Assembly (NCBI RefSeq): GCF_003264855.1
Contig: NZ_NFZS01000004.1
Coordinates: 744,001 to 808,000 of the forward strand
DNA: 64,000 bases
From: Dyella jiangningensis
Lineage (GTDB): Bacteria; Pseudomonadota; Gammaproteobacteria; Xanthomonadales; Rhodanobacteraceae
Reading direction: 5' to 3'
Positions 8,755 to 17,385 of this stretch are shown here, piece after piece. The position numbers and the translations under genes are program-made. How positions within the stretch are numbered: the first letter of the stretch is position 1; each line of letters begins with the position of its first letter. A model generated the notes under the pieces. It worked only from the letters and a program-made list of their open reading frames with translations, searched no databases and was not told the DNA's origin.

Positions 8755-10596
8755 TCAACCAATACGCCAGCGCAGATACGCATAGGCCAACCACAAGGAC
8801 TGGGAATGATCGGCACGTCCTGCTCGATGCTCCAGTAGAAGGGCTCGCAGTCCCGCAGGATTCACGACACCCGTGTCGCCTGACGCCGTCATGGCCAGCA
8901 GATCACCGCCAAGCCAATCGCGCAGCCAATGACTGACCGGCGATGCAAACCCTTGCTTGCGACGATTCCAGATGAAGTCGGGCACGCGACCGCGCATGGC
9001 CGCCTGCAATACCTGCTTTCCTCGCATTCCCGAGAAGTGCCATTGCCACGGCAGGCGAATTGCAAATTCAAAGAGCGCCTTGTCGAGAAAAGGACTACGC
9101 GCCTCGAGCGAATGCATCATCGTCGCGCGGTCGACTTTCTGCAGGATGTCCTGAGGCAAATAGACCAGGCAGTCCATCAGCAGCATGTGCCGCAGTTCGG
9201 CCGGATCATCGGGCCACGGCCGATCCGGCATGGAATTTCCCGCGCCCAGCCCGGGCACCAGCTGCGCGAGCGTTTCTTTGCGGATGGCAGGCGGCCCGAT
9301 ATAGGTATCTCTATCCTCTCGGGCCAACCGCACGAAAAGATGCGCGCGTTTCAAAAAGCTGCCGCTGTGATGCGCGTAAGGCTCGGGCGTCGCCAGCACG
9401 CTGCGTTCGACCATCGAGCGCAACATAGCCGGCAAGCGGTGATACCTCTGCCGCAACAGGCGCCCCATGTACCTGGCGTATCCACCAAAAATCTCGTCGC
9501 TACCGTCGCCCGTCAATACGACTTTGACGTGCTTGGCCGCTACGGAAGCGACCAGTGCGCTTGGTACCAGCGACGAATCTCCGAACGGCTGCCCCATGCG
9601 ACGAGGAAGGTCGGCCGCAAGGGCCGCAGCCACCTCCGGACTGATCTCTTCAGCCGTGTGCAGCGTGCCCAACTCGGATGCGGCGCGTGCCGCCGGAGCG
9701 CGCTCGTCGTACGTCGGCTCGGCGAAGCCGGCCGTGAACGTTCGCAATTTCCCGAATCCGGGTTCCTGAGCCAGCGCGCATACCGTGGTTGAATCGATGC
9801 CGCCGGAAAGGAAGGCCCCGACCTCGACATCGGACGCCAACTGGCGCCTGCGTACGGCTTGCGTCAACAGCTCCCGGACGTGCTCGGCAGCTTCGGAGAA
9901 GCTGCCGGTCCAAGGCTCGACCGATGGCGTCCAGTAACGCTCCTGCACCATGGCGCCATCGGCGCCCAGCCACAGTGTATGCGCGGGCAGGACTTCGCTG
10001 ACGCCCGCCACACTGGTCTTGCCTGGCAATGCGTAACCGTAGCGGAAATAGTCTGCGATGCCCGCCGCATCTTCCGTGATGGCCACATCCGGAGTCAGCG
10101 CTGCCAGCGCAGGCAACTCGGAGGCACAGGCAAACGTCTCGCCATGGCGCCGGTAATACAGGGGTTTCTTGCCGAAACGATCCCTGGAAAGCAACAGGTC
10201 GCCGGAAGCCGTATCGTGCAGCACGAACGCCCACATGCCATCCAGGCGCTCGATGAACCTTGCACCTTCCGTGACCAACCCGGCAAGCAGCACTTCGGTG
10301 TCGCTGTCATCCCGGAAATCCCAGCGCCCCGCCAAGAGGGTGCGCAGCTCCCGGTAGTTGTAGATCTCGCCGTTGAACACAAGGACCCAACGTCCACTGC
10401 GGTCACGCATGGGTTGGTGCCCGCCCTTGAGATCAATGATCGCAAGACGCGTGTGTCCGGCCACGAAATCATCGCCAACAAAGCTTCCGGACTCATCGGG
10501 TCCGCGTAGCCTGAGTCGCTGCAAGGCGACGTCCATGCGTTCGCGTCGTGCCCCGGTTGGAATTGCCGGAGCCCGGAGAAAGGCTATTCCGCACAT
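8755..10596 (-). CDS. asnB: asparagine synthase (glutamine-hydrolysing), AsnB-type amidotransferase
   Basis: 613 residues. The N-terminal class II glutamine amidotransferase domain begins MCGI with catalytic Cys2 and carries the RGPD and HTRLAIIDL motifs. The C-terminal ATP-pyrophosphatase domain has the P-loop SGGIDSTT near residue 263 and LTGDGSDEIFGGY. The canonical reaction makes asparagine from aspartate, ATP and glutamine. Inside glycan clusters these homologues often amidate a sugar carboxylate instead. Its start overlaps the end of the neighbouring GT4 gene by 13 bp and the next gene follows after 4 bp, so it is part of that operon. A housekeeping role in asparagine synthesis is possible but the location favours glycan modification. 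Confidence 0.92.
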   Translation of the reverse strand: MCGIAFLRAPAIPTGARRERMDVALQRLRLRGPDESGSFVGDDFVAGHTRLAIIDLKGGHQPMRDRSGRWVLVFNGEIYNYRELRTLLAGRWDFRDDSDTEVLLAGLVTEGARFIERLDGMWAFVLHDTASGDLLLSRDRFGKKPLYYRRHGETFACASELPALAALTPDVAITEDAAGIADYFRYGYALPGKTSVAGVSEVLPAHTLWLGADGAMVQERYWTPSVEPWTGSFSEAAEHVRELLTQAVRRRQLASDVEVGAFLSGGIDSTTVCALAQEPGFGKLRTFTAGFAEPTYDERAPAARAASELGTLHTAEEISPEVAAALAADLPRRMGQPFGDSSLVPSALVASVAAKHVKVVLTGDGSDEIFGGYARYMGRLLRQRYHRLPAMLRSMVERSVLATPEPYAHHSGSFLKRAHLFVRLAREDRDTYIGPPAIRKETLAQLVPGLGAGNSMPDRPWPDDPAELRHMLLMDCLVYLPQDILQKVDRATMMHSLEARSPFLDKALFEFAIRLPWQWHFSGMRGKQVLQAAMRGRVPDFIWNRRKQGFASPVSHWLRDWLGGDLLAMTASGDTGVVNPAGLRALLLEHRAGRADHSQSLWLAYAYLRWRIG

Positions 10597-11807
10597 GAGG
10601 AGCGATGTCTCTCGTCTGCTGTCAGCGCGGCCTGAAACAAGGCTTCATAACAACGCGCCGTATCGGTCCAGGTTCCGATCCGTACGCGCGCAAATGCACG
10701 CGCACGCTCACCACGACGATGAAGTTCCGAGCGATTGCCGACTGCCTGGTCCAGAGCGTCGGCCAATGCATCTGCATCATCGATCGCGACCAGCCAACCG
10801 TTGTCACCGTCGTTTACCATCCCCTGCACACCTTCCAGATCGGTAGAGATGACCGGCAGGCCGCTCGCCAGGGCTTCCACGACAACATTGGGCCGACCTT
10901 CCGAACGACTGGAAAGGACGAATACGTCCGCCTCGGAAAAGCACTTCGGCATATCGGTAGCAGGCAGCGGGCCGATAAAAGTGAAGCAGGAAGACACGCC
11001 GCGGGATGCTGCCTGGAAGAGCAAAGACTCACGCTCGGGTCCGCCACCCACGATCCATACGTGTATCTGATCTCGATGCCGCGCGCGTGCAACAGCCTCG
11101 ACCAGAACGTCAAAGCCTTTCAGGCGAATCAGGTTGCCCACCGCCAGCACGCGCAAGCAGCCATCGGCGGAAATATTCCTGTCAACCTGGAAGAACGCGT
11201 CGTCGGCGCCATTGAGGCATGCATGGATATCAGCGCTACGGTGCGGATATTTCGCCCGCAGATTTTCGGCCATTGCCTCTGAAACACAGATCACGATTCG
11301 GCTGTTGTGCACGGCCAGATCCAAAATCATCCGGTCCACCATTGACCGCCCCGAGCGCGCCACATCACTTCCCCGCAACGTCGTGATGACGGGCTTCTTT
11401 CGCAGACGTCCAACGCCCCCTGCCACGGCCCCACACACTGACCAGTTCGCATGGATCAGATCAGCACGGCTCGCGAGCAACAGACAGCGCCAGAACAAGC
11501 CTAATAGCAGACCCGGAAGCAGAAATGCTTTCCAAGGCGCGCGCTGCAAGCCGGTCACGACCCCGCCCGAGCCTTGGGCCAATGTGCGCCATGCCCTGGG
11601 AGCGTAACGCACTGCATGAATCTGAATGCCCGATGCCGCACCTTCGCCGGGTATTGATTGCGTCGGATTTGAATCGGCCGGGCACACCACTTCTATCGTG
11701 CAGGCCGCCGACAAGTGTCGATAAAGGCTTTGGACGAATATGCCAGCGCAACTGCCCGGACGTAACGGATACGACGTCGTCATTGCAAGCAAACGCAGTG
11801 TCTTCAT
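10584..11807 (-). CDS. glycosyltransferase family 4
   Basis: 407 residues. The N-terminal domain begins with LAMTTSYPLRPGSCAGIFVQ, typical of GT4 proteins binding a lipid acceptor, and contains TTLRGSDV. The C-terminal domain has VGNLIRLKGFDVLVEAV, VGGGPERE and SRSEGRPNVVVEALASG with the paired glutamates of the E-x7-E motif. A short hydrophobic stretch around residues 93-112 could give membrane association. The C-terminus overlaps the asnB start by 13 bp. It is the third GT4 of the cluster, implying a glycan of at least three or four residues if all act on one product. Confidence 0.92.
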   Translation of the reverse strand: MKTLRLLAMTTSYPLRPGSCAGIFVQSLYRHLSAACTIEVVCPADSNPTQSIPGEGAASGIQIHAVRYAPRAWRTLAQGSGGVVTGLQRAPWKAFLLPGLLLGLFWRCLLLASRADLIHANWSVCGAVAGGVGRLRKKPVITTLRGSDVARSGRSMVDRMILDLAVHNSRIVICVSEAMAENLRAKYPHRSADIHACLNGADDAFFQVDRNISADGCLRVLAVGNLIRLKGFDVLVEAVARARHRDQIHVWIVGGGPERESLLFQAASRGVSSCFTFIGPLPATDMPKCFSEADVFVLSSRSEGRPNVVVEALASGLPVISTDLEGVQGMVNDGDNGWLVAIDDADALADALDQAVGNRSELHRRGERARAFARVRIGTWTDTARCYEALFQAALTADERHRSSCAE

Positions 11808-11828
11808 GGCCGTATCACGCGGATCACC

Positions 11829-12683
11829 TTACGCATCGCGACGGTAGATCAATGACGTAATCTGCTCCGAGACCAATCCGATCAGGAAAATGATCACCGC
11901 CGCACTCCACATCAGCGTGCTCATGTTGGTCAGTCGGCCATCTACCCAGAAAGTTCGTGCATAGTTGGCACAACCCAACAGGAAGAAAAGCAAACTTGTG
12001 GGCGCAAAGAGCTTCAACGGTGAGTACAGCGTGGCGATCTTGAAGATGATCAGGAAAAAGCGCACGCCGTCCTTGATCGGCTTGATATGACTCTTGCCGA
12101 TCCGCTGCGCAGCCTTGATCGGTAGGTAAGCCACCGGATAGGCACTTCGGAAGAAAGCCATCGTGCTGGTGGTCGGATACGAGAAACCGTTCGGCAACAG
12201 ATACAGGAACTCGCGAAACCGAGCGGCACGCGCGGCACGATAACCCGAGGTAAGGTCCTCCACGACCTGCCCGGTCATCCGCGTGGCGAGCCAGTTGTAG
12301 ATCGTATTGGCGACGCCACGCCCCACGCCCGCCTGGCTGTCCCAGTCGCGCGCACCCACCACCATGTCGTAGCCCTGCTCCAGCTTCTCGATCAACCGGG
12401 CAATATCCGCCGGGTCGTGCTGCCCATCGCCGTCCATGAACACGAGCACGTCGCCTCTGGCAGCCCGGGCACCGCGTTTAATGGCGGCGCCATTGCCCAT
12501 GGAATAGGGCGACGACAGACAAGTCACGCCTGCGGCGGCACAGATATCGCGCGTATCGTCGGTCGAGCCATCGTCCACCACGATGATTTCCGCGTCCGAC
12601 TGGGCAGCGCGTAAGCGAGGCAGGAGCTCCTTCAAAGCCTCCCCTTCGTTCTTGGCAGGCAGGATGATGCTTAGATGACTCAA
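11829..12683 (-). CDS. DPM1-like glycosyltransferase family 2 with two C-terminal membrane spans
   Basis: 284 residues starting at TTG 12683, which has an excellent Shine-Dalgarno (GGGGGGAG, 5 nt upstream). Upstream in-frame codons lack similarity and would run into the aminotransferase gene. The GT2 fold is clear: LSIILPAKNEGE, VVDDGSTDD, then FMDGDGQHDP (the metal-binding DxD with QH seen in polyprenyl-phosphate sugar synthases). Two hydrophobic segments near the C-terminus anchor it. Such proteins transfer a sugar from NDP-sugar to polyprenyl phosphate. That product is exactly the donor type used by GT-C enzymes such as the one beside pilA. Sugar identity is unknown. Confidence 0.9.
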   Translation of the reverse strand: MSHLSIILPAKNEGEALKELLPRLRAAQSDAEIIVVDDGSTDDTRDICAAAGVTCLSSPYSMGNGAAIKRGARAARGDVLVFMDGDGQHDPADIARLIEKLEQGYDMVVGARDWDSQAGVGRGVANTIYNWLATRMTGQVVEDLTSGYRAARAARFREFLYLLPNGFSYPTTSTMAFFRSAYPVAYLPIKAAQRIGKSHIKPIKDGVRFFLIIFKIATLYSPLKLFAPTSLLFFLLGCANYARTFWVDGRLTNMSTLMWSAAVIIFLIGLVSEQITSLIYRRDA

Positions 12684-12780
12684 ATGGGCTCCCCCCGATA
12701 GACCACGGCATGATAAACCGGGGCCCGGCCAATGGCTGTGGTGAATTTGACGTTTGCGGTGGATCCGCGTGCCGGTTGTC

Positions 12781-13956
12781 TCAGGAGCCACCCACTATCG
12801 CCGTTACCGCCTCTACGACGCGCCGTGCGTCCTCGTCGGTCATGGCGGGCGATAGCGGGAGACTTACCGTCTGGCGGCCCAGGCTCATGGCCTGGGGCCA
12901 TTGCTCCGGTTGCCACCCGAAGCGTTGCTGGTAATACGGGTGTTCCGGAATGGAGAGGTAATGCACACCAGTGCCGATGCGGGCGGCATTCATTGCCTCG
13001 AGGAAATCATCGCGACTGATACCGCAGCGGGCCTCATCCACCATGATCGTGTACAGGTGATAGCCATGCCGCGTATCTGCCTCTGCCGGCGCAGGTAGCC
13101 CAATGGGCAGGCCCGCAAATGCCTCGTCATAGCGCAACCAGAGTTCACGCCGTCGCTCCCAGTTCTGCTCGACCCGGGCCAACTGGTGGATTCCGATCGC
13201 AGCCTGCAGATCCATCATGTTGTACTTGAAGCCGCACTCCACCACCTGGTAATGCCGGTAGCCCTTGTCGCCAAAGCGGTGCCAGGCATCCTTGCTCATG
13301 CCATGGAGCGCCAGAATGCGGGCACGGGCGACGTGCTCCTCATCGCGCCCGAGGATCATGCCACCCTCGCCGGTGACTACATTCTTGGTCACGTAGAAAC
13401 TAAAACAGCCGAAGTCGCCGAAGGTCCCGACCGCCTGTCCTCGGTACTCACTCTCGATGGCATGCGCACAATCCTCGATGACCAGAAGGCCATGGCGCTC
13501 AGCGATGGCCATGATCTGCCCCATATCGCAGGGGCGGCCGGCAAAGTGCACCGGCAGGATGGCGCGAGTGCGCGGCGTAATGGCTGCTTCGATCGCGTCG
13601 GGATCAATGTTCTGTGTGACCGGATCGACATCGGCCAGCACCGGGCTCAAGCCGGCGTGCAGGATGGCATTCACGGTGGCGCAGAAGGTCAACGGGGTAG
13701 TGATGACCTCGCTGCCCGGCTCGAGCCCGGCAGCCACCATGCTCACGTGGAGCGCGGCGGTACATGAATTGACTGCGGCCACCTGTGACGGCAGCACGTG
13801 CCGCCAATCGGCAAAGTCTTGCTCGAACTGTGCCACGCGCGGTCCGGTGCCCAGCCAACCGGAACGCAGGCACGCCTCCGCCTCGGCAATCTCAGGCTCT
13901 TCGATACGGGGGGCCCCAAAGACCAGGAAAGGAACCGGATTGTCTACTTGTGCCAC
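12781..13956 (-). CDS. DegT/DnrJ/EryC1/StrS-family aminotransferase (sugar aminotransferase)
   Basis: 391 residues, fold type I PLP enzyme. The Schiff-base lysine is in SFYVTKNVVTGEGG near residue 190, and VIEDCAHAIES supplies the PLP-stacking/aspartate region. The family converts NDP-keto-sugars to amino sugars (ArnB-, PerA-, WecE- and PglE-type). The start is GTG at 13956. It is the first gene of the minus-strand glycan cluster and is divergent from pilB across 214 bp. It implies that the glycan contains an aminated deoxysugar, although the ketosugar-forming dehydratase is not in this window. Confidence 0.93.
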   Translation of the reverse strand: MAQVDNPVPFLVFGAPRIEEPEIAEAEACLRSGWLGTGPRVAQFEQDFADWRHVLPSQVAAVNSCTAALHVSMVAAGLEPGSEVITTPLTFCATVNAILHAGLSPVLADVDPVTQNIDPDAIEAAITPRTRAILPVHFAGRPCDMGQIMAIAERHGLLVIEDCAHAIESEYRGQAVGTFGDFGCFSFYVTKNVVTGEGGMILGRDEEHVARARILALHGMSKDAWHRFGDKGYRHYQVVECGFKYNMMDLQAAIGIHQLARVEQNWERRRELWLRYDEAFAGLPIGLPAPAEADTRHGYHLYTIMVDEARCGISRDDFLEAMNAARIGTGVHYLSIPEHPYYQQRFGWQPEQWPQAMSLGRQTVSLPLSPAMTDEDARRVVEAVTAIVGGS

Positions 13957-14170
13957 GGGAGGTCATCTGCGAGACGAAGCGCCCTTTCTATCCCACCCTG
14001 GCCCGGGCCGTCCACGACAATACCTAGAGGCACGGCCGTTGCATGGACTAGCCATCCGCCCAGTATGTGCACCGCGTCACCTAAGGGCATCCGTCATTTC
14101 GCCTTTACGTGACCAACCCGTCCAACTGGGGTAAATTCCCTTTCAATCAGGGGGCTGAGTCAGTATCGCC

Positions 14171-15892
14171 ATGTCAACACTAATGCAACCCTCGCTTGCG
14201 GGTCTTTCGGGCTTGGCACGCAGGCTGGTGTCCGAGGACGTACTGCCGGAAGCCGACGTGCGCAAGGCGGTCGCCGATTCGCTGCAGCACAAGACCTCGT
14301 TGGCTGCCTGGCTGCTGGACCACAATCTGGTCGATAGCAGCCGCCTCACCCGCATCGCCTCGGACGAGTTCGGCATGCCGGTGATGGATGTGTCTGCCAT
14401 CTCGCCGGGCCAGATGCCGGCCAACCTGATCAGCGAAGCGTTGATCAACAAGCATCACGCGCTGCCACTGTTCAAACGCGGCAAGCGGCTGTTCGTCGGC
14501 ATCTCTGACCCCATGCAGTCGCATGCGCTGGATGAAATCAAGTTCCACTCCAACTGCATGGTGGAACCGATCCTCGTCGAGCGCGGCCAGTTGTTGCGCA
14601 CGATCGAGACGACGCTCAATACCATGAGCAGCACGCTGCCCGACCTCGGGGGCGGTGACCTGGACGAGCTGGCGCTGGAAAGTGGCGATGACGAAGCCGA
14701 AAGCACCGGCATCGACGCCAATGCGACCGACGATGCGCCGGTGGTCAAGTTCGTCAACAAGATCCTGGTGGACGCCATCAAGCGCGGCGCCTCGGACATC
14801 CACTTCGAGCCGTTCGAAACGCAATATCGTGTCCGCCTGCGCATGGACGGCATGCTGCGGGCCGTCGCGAGTCCCCCGATGAAGCTGGCTTCTCGCATCT
14901 CTTCCCGCCTGAAGGTGATGTCGGGCCTGGATATCGCCGAGCGTCGCGTGCCGCAGGACGGCCGCATCAAGCTCAACCTGTCCAAGAGCCGTGCAGTGGA
15001 CTTCCGCGTCAGCACGCTGCCCACGCTGTTCGGCGAAAAGATCGTGTTGCGTATCCTGGACGGCTCGGCAGCCAAGCTCGGCATCGACGCGCTGGGTTAC
15101 GAGGACAGTCAGAAAAAACTCTATCTCGACGCCATCCACAAACCTTACGGGATGGTGCTGGTTACCGGCCCTACCGGCTCAGGCAAGACGGTTTCGCTGT
15201 ACACCGCGCTCAACATCCTCAATACGGCCGAGCGCAATATCTCGACGGTCGAAGATCCGGTGGAAATTCGTGTAGAAGGCATCAACCAGGTCCAACAGAA
15301 CACCAAGCGAGGCATGACCTTCGCCGCGGCCCTGCGCTCCTTCCTGCGCCAGGATCCGGACGTGATCATGGTCGGCGAAATCCGCGACCTGGAGACCGCC
15401 GAAATCGCCATCAAGGCGGCTCAGACTGGTCACATGGTGCTGTCCACATTGCACACCAACGATGCCCCGCAGACCATCTCGCGCCTCATGAACATGGGCA
15501 TCGCGCCCTACAACATCACCTCATCCGTCAGCCTCGTGATTGCGCAGCGCCTGGCTCGCCGCCTGCATGACTGCAAACGTCCCATGGATTTGCCGCCGCA
15601 GGCGCTGCTGGACGCCGGTTTTACCCAGGAAGAGATCGATGCCGGGCTGACGATCTACGAAGCCGTCGGCTGCGACAGCTGCAACGAGGGCTATAAGGGA
15701 CGCGTGGGCATCTACCAGGTCATGCCCATGCTGGAGGAAATCCAGAAGATCATTTTGCAGGGCGGCAACGCACTTCAGATTGCCGAGGTCTCACGGAAAG
15801 CCGGCATCAACGATATGCGCGCGTCCGCGCTGCTCAAGGTGAAGAAGGGCGTCACCAGCCTGGCCGAGATCGACCGTGTGACCAAGGATTAG
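14171..15892 (+). CDS. pilB: type IV pilus extension ATPase PilB
   Basis: 573 residues, cytoplasmic hexameric motor that powers pilus polymerisation with PilC. An N-terminal MshEN/T2SSE_N domain spans about residues 20-150. The ATPase core has Walker A GPTGSGKT near 335, an Asp box (STVEDPVE), Walker B IMVGEIRD near 398 and a His box (LSTLHTNDA). The C-terminal zinc-binding module is unusual. The second pair CDSC is intact, but the first reads LHDCK instead of the usual CxxCK. The gene is transcribed alone, 158 bp before pilC. Homology to GspE/PulE is general, but context with pilA, pilC and pilD settles the assignment. Confidence 0.97.
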   Translation: MSTLMQPSLAGLSGLARRLVSEDVLPEADVRKAVADSLQHKTSLAAWLLDHNLVDSSRLTRIASDEFGMPVMDVSAISPGQMPANLISEALINKHHALPLFKRGKRLFVGISDPMQSHALDEIKFHSNCMVEPILVERGQLLRTIETTLNTMSSTLPDLGGGDLDELALESGDDEAESTGIDANATDDAPVVKFVNKILVDAIKRGASDIHFEPFETQYRVRLRMDGMLRAVASPPMKLASRISSRLKVMSGLDIAERRVPQDGRIKLNLSKSRAVDFRVSTLPTLFGEKIVLRILDGSAAKLGIDALGYEDSQKKLYLDAIHKPYGMVLVTGPTGSGKTVSLYTALNILNTAERNISTVEDPVEIRVEGINQVQQNTKRGMTFAAALRSFLRQDPDVIMVGEIRDLETAEIAIKAAQTGHMVLSTLHTNDAPQTISRLMNMGIAPYNITSSVSLVIAQRLARRLHDCKRPMDLPPQALLDAGFTQEEIDAGLTIYEAVGCDSCNEGYKGRVGIYQVMPMLEEIQKIILQGGNALQIAEVSRKAGINDMRASALLKVKKGVTSLAEIDRVTKD

Positions 15893-16050
15893 TCTCCCCT
15901 CCTTCGGCCTGGAAGGGCTGAATAGGGGACTCGTCACACCGGAGTTGCGCCTGGTGCCACGAATTGAGCTGTAATAATGACTTAAGCTGCACAAGACAAG
16001 AGCGGTCGCCCTCCTGAGGCGGCCCGACCGTACCATCAGGGGACATTGCA

Positions 16051-17319
16051 ATGGCCACGGCCACCGCCACCGCGAAGAACACTGCCAAACTTGCCGCGCA
16101 ACGCGCACAGGTCAGTGCGCTGACCATGTATGAATGGGTCGCGCTGGACAAGCGTGGCAAGCGCATGAAGGGCGAAATGACTGCGAAGAACGCCTCGCTG
16201 GTCAAGGCCGAACTGCGGCGACAAGGCATGAACCCGCAGACGGTGCGAGAGCGCGGGAAGCCGTTGTTCGGCTCCACGGGCAGCACGGTGAAACCGGGCG
16301 ACGTAGCGATCTTCAGCCGCCAGATCGCCACCATGATGGCCTCCGGCGTGCCGATGGTGCAGGCCTTCGAGATCATCGCCGATGGCCAGAAAAACGTCCG
16401 CTTCAAGAACATGCTGACGGACGTGAAGCAGACCATTGAAGGCGGCGCAGCGCTGCACGAGGCGCTGGCCAAGTATCCCATCCAATTTGACGAGCTCTAT
16501 CGCAACCTGGTGCATGCCGGTGAATCGGCGGGAGTGCTCGACACCGTGCTGGATACGGTGGCGACGTACAAGGAACGCATGGAGAACACGAAGGCCAAGA
16601 TCAAGAAGGCCCTGTTCTATCCCACCATGGTGGTGGCTGTCGCCATGCTCGTCAGCATGATCATGCTGCTGTTCGTCGTGCCGGTCTTCGCCCAGACCTT
16701 CAAGGATGCAGGTGCGGAATTGCCGGTACCCACCCAGATCGTCATGAACGCGTCGGAATTCATGAAGGCTTATTGGTGGCTCGTGATTGGCAGCATCGTC
16801 GGCACTGTCGTGGCTATCGTCATGGCCAACAAGCGCTCGCCCAAGTTTGCGCACTTCCTCGATCGCGTCGCGCTGAGGTTGCCGGTCATGGGCGACATCC
16901 TGCGCAAGTCGGCGATTGCGCGTTTTGCACGTACCCTGGGCGTCACCTTCAGGGCGGGCGTGCCCCTTGTGGAAGCCATGGAGGCCGTAGCGGGCGCCAC
17001 CGGCAGCATTGTCTACGGCGAGGCAGTCCTGCAGATGCGTGACGACGTCGCCGTCGGCCACCAGCTGCAGCTGTCGATGCGCCAGACCGGCCTGTTCCCC
17101 AACATGGTGGTGCAGATGACCGCCATCGGCGAGGAGTCCGGCGCACTCGACCATATGCTCTTCAAGGTCGCAGAGTTCTACGAGGAGGAGGTCAACACGG
17201 CCGTGGATACGCTGTCGACCCTGCTCGAACCGCTGATCATGGTGATCCTCGGTGTGGTGGTCGGCGGCATGGTCATCGCGCTGTACCTGCCGATCTTCAA
17301 GCTCGCAGGCACCGTGTAA
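16051..17319 (+). CDS. pilC: type IV pilus inner-membrane platform protein PilC
   Basis: 422 residues with two T2SSF domains (about residues 90-215 and 295-415) and three hydrophobic segments near 190-215, 240-260 and 390-415. PilC sits in the inner membrane between the PilB/PilT motors and the growing pilus. Typical motifs are FSRQIATMMASGVPMVQAFE in the first domain and FARTLGVTFRAGVPLVEAME in the second. It begins after a good ribosome site (AGGGGAC). The N-terminal 30 residues (Ala/Lys/Thr-rich) are slightly longer than usual. An intrinsic terminator follows before pilD. Confidence 0.97.
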   Translation: MATATATAKNTAKLAAQRAQVSALTMYEWVALDKRGKRMKGEMTAKNASLVKAELRRQGMNPQTVRERGKPLFGSTGSTVKPGDVAIFSRQIATMMASGVPMVQAFEIIADGQKNVRFKNMLTDVKQTIEGGAALHEALAKYPIQFDELYRNLVHAGESAGVLDTVLDTVATYKERMENTKAKIKKALFYPTMVVAVAMLVSMIMLLFVVPVFAQTFKDAGAELPVPTQIVMNASEFMKAYWWLVIGSIVGTVVAIVMANKRSPKFAHFLDRVALRLPVMGDILRKSAIARFARTLGVTFRAGVPLVEAMEAVAGATGSIVYGEAVLQMRDDVAVGHQLQLSMRQTGLFPNMVVQMTAIGEESGALDHMLFKVAEFYEEEVNTAVDTLSTLLEPLIMVILGVVVGGMVIALYLPIFKLAGTV

Positions 17320-17332
17320 GCTCTTTCAATCC

Positions 17333-17366
17333 AGGCCCCTCTCCCGCCGGGAGGGGGGCCTTTTTT
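17333..17366 (+). terminator. intrinsic terminator between pilC and pilD
   Basis: A 13-bp stem (AGGCCCCTCTCCC / GGGAGGGGGGCCT, one G-U wobble) with loop GCC is followed by TTTTTT. It should reduce read-through from pilC into pilD-coaE. Confidence 0.85.
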
Positions 17367-17385
17367 ATAGCTCCTGGAACCACGC

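Noticed and set aside
12684-12791. Upstream ATG (12791) for the GT2 gene
   Set aside because: The added 36 residues show no GT2 similarity and overlap the aminotransferase gene. TTG 12683 has a near-perfect Shine-Dalgarno.
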